This document shows positions 4,705-9,329 of a stretch of DNA of 9,329 nt, piece by piece. Each line of letters begins with the position of its first letter. Position 1 is the first letter of the stretch. Both the position numbers and the translations under genes were made by a program. Below the pieces are notes generated by a model, which was given only the letters and a program-made list of their open reading frames with translations, searched no databases and had not been told where the DNA came from. The stretch is from SIG440 sp045647905 (GTDB lineage: Bacteria; Bacillota; Clostridia; Monoglobales; Monoglobaceae), in assembly GCA_045647905.1 (NCBI GenBank), contig JAZRMZ010000040.1, positions 1 through 9,329 on the forward strand, written 5' to 3'.

Positions 4705-5595
4705 ATGTTTGGTTTTTTTAATTATTCAAAACCGGGTCCCGGTGTTCCCAAAAGAGACCCGAATCAATCAAGAACTTCAATTTATTTTGAGCTTCTGAGA
4801 CGCAAATGGTGGAATCTTGTTAAGCTGAACTTGCTTTATTTTGTCAGTGCAATCCCGTTTTTTGTTGTAACAATGATTGTTATGGGATTTTTGTCAAGCC
4901 GCATTACCGATGCGGTTGCTCCTGTTTTTTATGACATTTCGGAAACAGAGGCTTCGGCTCCATATTTACTTGTTTGGTTTGATCTAATCATCAGATTTGT
5001 TCTTGCCATATTGTTTACGGTTTTCTTTGGCTTGGGTCCTGTGACGGCGGGTTATACATATATCCTGCGGAATTACAGTCGTGAGGAGCACGTTTACCCC
5101 GTTGCTGACTTTTTTGAACACGCAAAGTCAAACTTCCTGCAGTCTTTTTGTATGTGGATAATTGACCTTGTTGTTTTTGTTCTCGTTACAACGGCAGTAA
5201 CTTTCTATTCGGCAATGGGCGGAGCTTTGTCGCTTTTGAATGCGTTTATGTTCCTGTTCCTGTTGGTATATCTGATGATGCATCTTTATATCTATCAGAT
5301 AATGATAACATTCAAGCTGTCGCTGAAGTCAATTCTCAAGAACTCATTTATTTTTGCAATGTCAAATGCACCAAAGAATATGCTGCTTTTGTTGATTCTG
5401 GCTGTTGTTCACATTGCTGTTCCGTATGTTATTACGGTTGTTTTCATGAGCGTTGCCGGTCTGGCGGTGTTCTATCTGCTTGAAGCACTTATCCTTGTGG
5501 CGTTGTTTGGTTTCACAACAAACTATTTTATTTATCCTTCAATTGAGAAGTGCATAAAAGAAGCAGAAGCTCAGAATAACACCGATAAAGGTTAA
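4705..5595 (+). CDS. DUF624 (YesL-like) integral membrane protein
   Basis: This protein has 296 residues. The ATG at 4705 follows TGAGGT (4694-4699); the upstream in-frame GTG at 4693 sits on the ribosome site itself. Six hydrophobic segments are visible at about 42-63, 96-120, 150-170, 178-200, 226-248 and 251-275. The N-terminus MFGFFNYSKPGPGV and the GLGPVTAGYTYILRNYSREEH stretch (109-129; GP.TAG core) are characteristic of clostridial DUF624 proteins. Family members such as Bacillus YesL are often encoded near carbohydrate ABC transporters or polysaccharide-utilisation genes, but their biochemical role is not established. Here the gene stands alone with its own promoter, structured leader and terminator, flanked by repeats. 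No catalytic motif is apparent. Confidence 0.85.
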   Translation: MFGFFNYSKPGPGVPKRDPNQSRTSIYFELLRRKWWNLVKLNLLYFVSAIPFFVVTMIVMGFLSSRITDAVAPVFYDISETEASAPYLLVWFDLIIRFVLAILFTVFFGLGPVTAGYTYILRNYSREEHVYPVADFFEHAKSNFLQSFCMWIIDLVVFVLVTTAVTFYSAMGGALSLLNAFMFLFLLVYLMMHLYIYQIMITFKLSLKSILKNSFIFAMSNAPKNMLLLLILAVVHIAVPYVITVVFMSVAGLAVFYLLEALILVALFGFTTNYFIYPSIEKCIKEAEAQNNTDKG

Positions 5596-5606
5596 ATTTT
5601 TAGTCT

Positions 5607-5648
5607 AAAAAAGCCGATGTTGCGTTTTAACGCAGCATCGGCTTTTTT
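5607..5648 (+). terminator. Strong bidirectional terminator
   Basis: AAGCCGATGTTGCG (5611-5624) pairs with CGCAGCATCGGCTT (5631-5644) over 14 bp with one G-T pair and a TTTTAA loop. A T-run follows and an A-run (5607-5612) precedes, so it can terminate the DUF624 mRNA and also minus-strand transcripts arriving from folC. Confidence 0.93.
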
Positions 5649-5686
5649 ATATAATAGGAAATTGCGAATTTCCTATTATATAAAAA
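5644..5686. repeat. Perfect 20-bp inverted repeat with 3-bp centre
   Basis: The arm at 5644-5663 (ending AATAGGAAATT) and the arm at 5667-5686 (starting AATTTCCTATT) are perfectly complementary, separated only by GCG. The left arm uses the T-run of the preceding terminator. It has no gene and is not followed by a T-run. It may be a palindromic repeat (REP- or MITE-like) inserted after the terminator. Confidence 0.88.
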
Positions 5687-5699
5687 CAAAAATTAAATT

Positions 5700-5798
5700 G
5701 TCCGTGCGAAATTTTCCGCCGATGGCGGAACCGCACATGGACGAAAAAAGCTGTATCCTTTTCTGCCCACCGCAGGCGAGCGCCAAAGGCGCTTTTTT
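5700..5798. repeat. Hairpin-rich non-coding element
   Basis: GTCC-GTGCG (5700-5708) pairs with CGCAC-AT-GGAC (5732-5742), enclosing TTCCGCC-GAT-GGCGGAA (5714-5730). Further on, AGCGCC-AAA-GGCGCT (5779-5793) is followed by T5793-5798, a terminator-like hairpin. I recall similar hairpins dispersed in clostridial genomes. There is no credible reading frame. Confidence 0.65.
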
Positions 5799-5837
5799 AA
5801 TTCGGTTCTGTGACAAAGGTTGGGGAATGCAACGAAC

Positions 5838-6026
5838 CGGGCTCAGGGTGACGGAATGAGATGCTTCGACAAGCTCAGCATGACCCCTCTCAGTCACTTC
5901 GTGACAGCTCTCCCTGTGGGAGAGCCAAGATGCTTCGACGAGCTCAGCATGACAGAATGGGGCTCAGGGTGACGGAATGAGATGCTTCGACAAGCTCAGC
6001 ATGACGGAATGGGGCTCAGCATGACC
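5838..6026. repeat. Interspersed repeat cluster, third block
   Basis: ATGCTTCGAC[A/G]AGCTCAGCA-type units lie at 5861-5884, 5930-5953 and 5982-6005, with GGCTCAGGGTGAC-type half-units between and after them. The 5856-5954 segment is the second copy of the 99-bp composite at 4391-4489; the only difference is A versus G within GAC[A/G]AGC. The block ends about 27 bases from the folC stop codon. Confidence 0.88.
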
Positions 6027-6052
6027 CAAATATTTGCTGAAGAACCTTAAAT

Positions 6053-7324
6053 TTATCTTACTTCATCAAAGTCCTTGTAAAGATACAGGGAACCGCAGAT
6101 AATAACAGGCTTCCCGATTTTCAGGGCATCTTTATATGCATCTGCAATTTCTGCATAACCCACAACCTCCGCACCCACGGCACGGGCATCACGGCAAACC
6201 CGGTCAGTTTCTGCCGCTCTGGGATTGTTTTTCACTTTAACGGCAAAAATCTTTGAATTCTTTAATAGTCCATAATTCTTCAGAATTTCCAGTTCCCCAG
6301 ATATGTCCTTATCTCCCATAAACGCCATAATAAATGTTGCACCGTCCCATTCGGGAAAATAACGGTTGAGACATCTTGCAAGAGCAGTCATGCCGTTTGG
6401 ATTATGTGCTCCGTCATATATTACGGCAGGATTTTCGCGGATAATTTCAAAACGTCCCCTGTGCACAGCCTCGGCAATGCCCTTTTTGATATGTTTTTCA
6501 TCAATCCCCAAAGCGTTGGCGGTTTCAATTGCGAGAACAGCATTTTCGGGCTGATAAAAACCGCAGATGCCGCTTTTTATGTCCTTAAAGTATTTGCCGT
6601 CACTTGCGGTATAATCAAACACCTCGCAAAAGCCGTCTGTTTCTTTGAGAACAGGCTCATCGGCAATAATAAGTCTGTTTTGTTTTTGGTCACAATGTTT
6701 TTTCAGAACCGCCTCTGCATCTATCTTCTGCCGTGCCGAAACCGTTAGTGGACAGCCTTTTTTGATTATCCCTGCCTTTGCCTCGGCAATTCCCTCAATC
6801 TTGTGTCCAAGATACTCAACATGGTCAACGTCAATGGTGGTTATAACCGATGCCACCGGGGGTAAAATCACGTTTGTTGCATCTTGTTGGCCTCCAAGCC
6901 CCGTTTCAAGAACAACCAATTCGCATTTTTGCTCCAGAAAATAACAAAAAGCCGCCGCCGTCCATATTTCAAACTGGGTGGGCAGGGTTCCCGTTTCAAT
7001 TTTTACTTTTTCAGCCGCACTCTCAACCTTTTCGAGAATACGGTTAATATCATCTTCGCTTATCAGCTCACCATCAACCGAAATCCTTTCACAAACCGAA
7101 ATCAGGTTGGGAGATGTGTATAATCCCGTTTTGATGCCGGCTGTTGTGAAAATACTGCGCAAAAAGTTGCAAACTGAGCCTTTTCCGTTTGTTCCTGCAA
7201 CGTGGACAAATTTCAGGCTGTTCTGAGGATTTTCCAGATGCTTCATCAGACAGGTTATTCCCTCAAGCTGTAATCTTGCCACCGCCTGAAAGCTGTTGGC
7301 AAAGTTTTTGAAGTCATTACTCAT
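6053..7324 (-). CDS. folC: Bifunctional folylpolyglutamate/dihydrofolate synthase
   Basis: FolC has 423 residues, a normal length. It is an ATP-dependent ligase that adds glutamate to dihydropteroate and/or tetrahydrofolates, making and trapping folates in the cytoplasm. Visible motifs are the P-loop GTNGKGS (44-50), LYTSPNLISVCERI (68-81), ETGLGG..DATN (140-151), DVDHVEYLG (165-173), KAGII (183-187, the lysine normally carbamylated), YQPENA (257-262), HRGRFEI (288-294) and DGAHNP (304-309). The usual TSPHL histidine is Asn73 here, a minor deviation. The ATG at 7324 overlaps the folT stop in an ATGA tetranucleotide, so translation is probably coupled and both genes share the THF riboswitch. 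Whether it has both activities cannot be told from sequence. Confidence 0.96.
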   Translation of the reverse strand: MSNDFKNFANSFQAVARLQLEGITCLMKHLENPQNSLKFVHVAGTNGKGSVCNFLRSIFTTAGIKTGLYTSPNLISVCERISVDGELISEDDINRILEKVESAAEKVKIETGTLPTQFEIWTAAAFCYFLEQKCELVVLETGLGGQQDATNVILPPVASVITTIDVDHVEYLGHKIEGIAEAKAGIIKKGCPLTVSARQKIDAEAVLKKHCDQKQNRLIIADEPVLKETDGFCEVFDYTASDGKYFKDIKSGICGFYQPENAVLAIETANALGIDEKHIKKGIAEAVHRGRFEIIRENPAVIYDGAHNPNGMTALARCLNRYFPEWDGATFIMAFMGDKDISGELEILKNYGLLKNSKIFAVKVKNNPRAAETDRVCRDARAVGAEVVGYAEIADAYKDALKIGKPVIICGSLYLYKDFDEVR

Positions 7325-7857
7325 TTTTTCAACCTTCTCATCTTTTCAAGATAGCCTTTCAATGCAAAAATAACAATAAAATGGAGCGCCGCTTTGATTA
7401 TTCCCGCAACAATTCGTGTGACAAAAGCAACGCCAAAGGAGGGGAAAATACCAACCCACAGCGAAAGCACCGCTGTTGTCAGAAGCATATCAATTCCAAA
7501 CAAAACCATCACGCAGGCAACGGTTCTCAAAATGTAGCTCTTTGAAGAGATATTTTGTCTGAAAAAGAAAAGCCCAAAAACAAAACCGTTCAAAAATTCA
7601 ATAAGGGTAATTTGAGGAAGCAAGGCGCCTGATGGCGCAAGGAGACAATTGAGCAAATCGCCCAGAGTTGCCACAAGGCCACCGTAAATGGGCCCGTAGA
7701 GAACTGCTGTGACAAAAATTGAGATGAACTTCATGGGTATTTTGATTGCCTCGCCCACTCTGAATGTGCAGTACACAGCCAGGACAACGGTTATTGCAAT
7801 CAGCAAACCGAGAACACAAATATCTTTTACCGACAGCTTTGGAAAAAACTTTTTCAT
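7321..7857 (-). CDS. folT: Folate-family ECF transporter S component
   Basis: This protein has 178 residues. I choose the ATG at 7857, preceded by AAAGGGTGA; the longer open frame to 7998 runs through the riboswitch and is not coding. It is a very hydrophobic protein with about six membrane segments. Typical S-component features are the GPIYGGLVATLGDLL stretch (55-69) and PSGALLPQITLIEFLNGFVF (75-94), as in the FolT family. It would bind folate outside the cell and work with the shared EcfA/A'/T energising module, which is not encoded in this window. Position directly ahead of folC and behind a THF riboswitch makes folate the expected ligand: uptake followed by polyglutamate trapping. Confidence 0.92.
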   Translation of the reverse strand: MKKFFPKLSVKDICVLGLLIAITVVLAVYCTFRVGEAIKIPMKFISIFVTAVLYGPIYGGLVATLGDLLNCLLAPSGALLPQITLIEFLNGFVFGLFFFRQNISSKSYILRTVACVMVLFGIDMLLTTAVLSLWVGIFPSFGVAFVTRIVAGIIKAALHFIVIFALKGYLEKMRRLKK

Positions 7858-7866
7858 AAAAAAATC

Positions 7867-7896
7867 ACCCTTTCTGCAGATAGCTACAAAAAGGGT
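7867..7896 (-). terminator. Riboswitch expression platform: terminator hairpin containing the folT Shine-Dalgarno
   Basis: On the minus strand ACCCTTT...AAAGGGT closes a hairpin with inner pairing TGTAG/CTGCA around a CTAT loop, about 13 bp with one bulge. It is followed by GA and seven T immediately before the folT ATG. The 3' arm is the folT Shine-Dalgarno, so the fold would block both elongation and initiation. CTGCA at the 3' side of aptamer P1 (plus 7918-7922) could pair with TGCAG of this hairpin (7874-7878) as an antiterminator when no ligand is bound (inference). Confidence 0.65.
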
Positions 7897-7918
7897 AATA
7901 AAAACACATACGAATTTT

Positions 7919-8026
7919 GCAGCAACGGAATGCGAAACCAATACCGCAAGCCAAGTTTGACTTTTCGTAAAGACGGCAACTTCCCGTCCGTCTCTCACTT
8001 AACGCATTGATTCCTACTTTGCTTTT
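7919..8026 (-). promoter_or_regulatory. Tetrahydrofolate (THF) riboswitch aptamer
   Basis: The minus strand carries the hallmark AGTAG...ATGCGTTAAGTG near the 5' side and GCGGTATTGG...CGCATTCCGTT on the 3' side. Closing helix P1 is AGCAA (8023-8019) with TTGCT (7925-7921). P2 is AATCAAT with ATTGGTT. An inner hairpin is AGACGG/CCGTCT, and a second is AAGTC/GGCTT. This matches the Firmicutes THF riboswitch, which usually precedes folT and binds reduced folates to lower expression. Its position directly upstream of folT-folC agrees. Confidence 0.92.
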
Positions 8027-8039
8027 CACAAGGTTAATG

Positions 8040-8498
8040 TTATTTTATCTGATTTCTGTTGTCCTTTACAATGTTAATGCACTGTTCAAGGTCACGGATT
8101 GTCTTTGTGACAACGTTTTCAACATTTTCAAGAAGATAGTCTGCATACTGATATGTTGACTTCTTTGTTGCCGCAGCTTCAGCATTGGCGTTGTCGGTAA
8201 TCTCTGCAGCAGCAGCCATAGCCTTCTTTGTAATTTCGTTTTCGTCAATCATGGCAATGTGCTTGTCGTTTGCCACCTTGATGATTTCTTCTGCCTCTTT
8301 GTTTGCGTCGTCAATGATGTTCTGACGTTCAGCCTTAATCCACTTTGCCTGTTCAAGGTCGGTGGGCAGCTTGAGACGGATTTCCTGAATGAGTTCAAGA
8401 AGCTCTTCCTTGTCAAGCATACAGCGACCCGTAAACGGAACAGCCGCACCCTTGTCAATAATATCTTCTAACTCGTTTATCAATTCCAGAGCGTCCAT
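8040..8498 (-). CDS. Conserved coiled-coil protein downstream of coaD (ATPase-like, unknown role)
   Basis: This protein has 152 residues. AGGAGG (8512-8507) lies eight bases before the ATG. It is a charged, alpha-helical protein with Ala/Glu/Lys-rich heptad-like segments from about residue 27 to 110 and a helical C-terminus. It has no signal peptide, membrane segment or catalytic motif. Proteins of this type beside coaD in Clostridia are often labelled as V-type ATPase subunit H or ATP synthase subunit B-like because of coiled-coil similarity, which is weak evidence of function. It starts 24 bases after the coaD stop and is probably cotranscribed with rsmD-coaD. A DivIVA-like or structural role is equally possible. 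Confidence 0.85.
   Translation of the reverse strand: MDALELINELEDIIDKGAAVPFTGRCMLDKEELLELIQEIRLKLPTDLEQAKWIKAERQNIIDDANKEAEEIIKVANDKHIAMIDENEITKKAMAAAAEITDNANAEAAATKKSTYQYADYLLENVENVVTKTIRDLEQCINIVKDNRNQIK
8042..8071 (-). promoter_or_regulatory. Possible promoter for the riboswitch-folT-folC transcript
   Basis: TTGTAA (8071-8066), 18 bases, TAAAAT (8047-8042) on the minus strand lie inside the last codons of the upstream coiled-coil gene. Predicted +1 near 8035 is about ten bases before the aptamer. The match is moderate; read-through from the rsmD-coaD operon is the alternative. Confidence 0.45.
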
Positions 8499-8522
8499 GT
8501 TTTTTTCCTCCTGTAAACAAAT

Positions 8523-9002
8523 TTAATATCCGAAACGGCGCTTAATGCCCATAACAAGCTCCTCAGGAACAAGTGCATCAAGATCACCGTTGTACTTTGC
8601 AACTTCTTTAACAATACTTGAACTCAAAAACATAAATTCAGCAGCCGACGGAATAAAAACCGTCTCGATTTTGTCATAAAGAGCACTGTTTGTCAGCGCC
8701 ATCTGAAATTCATATTCAAAATCAGAAACCGCACGCAGACCCTTGACAATAATGGAATAGCCCTTTGTTCTCATAAAATCTGCCAGCAACCCCGAAAATG
8801 AAACAATTTCAACATTTTGGATGTGCTTGGTGGCAATTTTCAGCATCTCAACCCTTTCTTCAAGGGTAAATACGGGATGCTTTTTTTCATTTATAAGAAC
8901 AGCAACAACCACTTTTTCAAACATATGGGATGCACGGGTGATAATGTCCAGATGTCCGTTTGTGCATGGGTCAAAACTTCCGGGATAAACAGCAACCTGC
9001 AT
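8523..9002 (-). CDS. coaD: Phosphopantetheine adenylyltransferase
   Basis: CoaD has 159 residues, full length for the family. It catalyses the penultimate step of coenzyme A synthesis, transferring AMP from ATP to 4'-phosphopantetheine in the cytosol. The nucleotidyltransferase signature PGSFDPCTNGHLD (7-19) contains the T-x-G-H nucleotide-binding motif. KGLR (87-90) and FEYEFQMALTN (95-105) form the substrate pocket, and FLSSSIVKE (125-133) is the family's second signature. AAGGAG (9016-9011) is eight bases before the ATG. Only 17 bases separate it from rsmD, a conserved bacterial pairing that indicates one operon. Confidence 0.98.
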   Translation of the reverse strand: MQVAVYPGSFDPCTNGHLDIITRASHMFEKVVVAVLINEKKHPVFTLEERVEMLKIATKHIQNVEIVSFSGLLADFMRTKGYSIIVKGLRAVSDFEYEFQMALTNSALYDKIETVFIPSAAEFMFLSSSIVKEVAKYNGDLDALVPEELVMGIKRRFGY

Positions 9003-9019
9003 AATTCACGCTCCTTGCA

Positions 9020-9329
9020 TCAGCTTTTCTTCAATATCAGAATCACGGTTTTACCGTATTTTGCACGTTTGATGATTTCAAGCCCCGACTGTTCGGGTTC
9101 TTCGCCTCCGAACTCTGTTTCGGCAACAATAATTCCATTTTCCGAAAGCAAGTCCTTTTCGGCAATCAAATCCACGGCACGTTTCAGCATTCCCGTGTTG
9201 TATGGCGGGTCAAGAAAAATAATGTCAAACTTTTCCCTTGCACGTCCGAGATACAAAAACGCATCGCCCAAAAAGGTTTCGGCACGGTCATCAACCTTTG
9301 CGAGTTCAATATTCCGGGACGTAAGTCGG
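9020..9329 (-). CDS. rsmD: 16S rRNA (guanine966-N2)-methyltransferase RsmD, C-terminal part
   Basis: This gene is partial: the frame is open to the right edge of the window, so the N-terminus and start lie outside. About 102 C-terminal residues are visible. They carry FDIIFLDPPYNTG, with the DPPY catalytic motif of N2-guanine and N6-adenine methyltransferases, followed by the conserved LLSENGIIVAE strand and a C-terminal TVILILKKS. A TTG at 9271 could be read as a start, but the upstream codons continue the family's sequence, so it is internal. RsmD modifies G966 of 16S rRNA during 30S assembly. Pairing with coaD supports the call. Confidence 0.93.
   Translation of the reverse strand, partial: RLTSRNIELAKVDDRAETFLGDAFLYLGRAREKFDIIFLDPPYNTGMLKRAVDLIAEKDLLSENGIIVAETEFGGEEPEQSGLEIIKRAKYGKTVILILKKS

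Noticed and set aside
6366..7226. Several plus-strand frames opposite folC
   Set aside because: They are antisense shadows of a well-conserved folC with no ribosome sites or domain resemblance.
7858..7998. 47-codon N-terminal extension of FolT
   Set aside because: It runs through the THF riboswitch and terminator hairpin; the ATG at 7857 has a ribosome site and matches family length.
8249..8471. Frames overlapping the coiled-coil gene on both strands
   Set aside because: Shadow frames; the 152-residue frame has the AGGAGG site and conserved coaD context.

Overview
The window looks like part of a chromosome of a low-to-moderate GC, Gram-positive anaerobe, most likely a Clostridia member close to Ruminococcaceae/Oscillospirales. 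The reasons are strong AGGAGG ribosome sites, consensus SigA promoters, SLH-anchored and dockerin/cohesin-type surface proteins, a THF riboswitch ahead of folT, a YesL-like (DUF624) membrane protein, and interspersed repeats typical of gut clostridial genomes. The taxonomy is inferred from gene content only.

Left part (1-3434): a short tandem repeat block (1-280) is followed by a perfect TTGACA-17-TATAAT promoter and a four-gene plus-strand operon ending in a clear terminator at 3434. The operon encodes an SLH-anchored cohesin-like protein, a secreted protein with a complete type I dockerin but no enzyme domain, a second secreted cohesin-like protein without an anchor, and a 68-residue leaderless peptide with a KKFYESP...EDVITTS N-terminus. 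Together the first three resemble a minimal, enzyme-free, cellulosome-like cell-surface assembly.

Middle (3435-4700): this stretch looks like repeat-filled intergenic DNA, but it holds a compact cassette at about 3821-4197 with the layout of a type I toxin-antitoxin locus. A 22-residue hydrophobic peptide has a very strong Shine-Dalgarno sequence. A convergent antisense RNA of about 84 nt has its own near-perfect promoter and terminator and overlaps the toxin's 3' end. The toxin messenger carries sequences that can pair its 5' end with its 3' end and can mask its Shine-Dalgarno. More repeats follow, then a second perfect promoter whose transcript opens with a 76-nt four-way-junction (cloverleaf-like) leader ahead of a DUF624 membrane protein gene (4705-5595). 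That gene ends at a bidirectional terminator.

Right part (5650-9329): a repeat-rich convergent intergenic stretch is followed by minus-strand housekeeping genes. In transcription order these are rsmD (partial, enters from the window's right edge), coaD, a coiled-coil protein, then a THF riboswitch controlling folT-folC. folT and folC overlap by the ATGA tetranucleotide. The logic is folate uptake (FolT S component) followed by retention through polyglutamylation (FolC), sensed by tetrahydrofolate in the leader. The leader's terminator hairpin also contains the folT ribosome site.

A recurrent theme is that the three plus-strand promoters are each followed by an RNA hairpin or closed junction beginning at or within two bases of the predicted +1.
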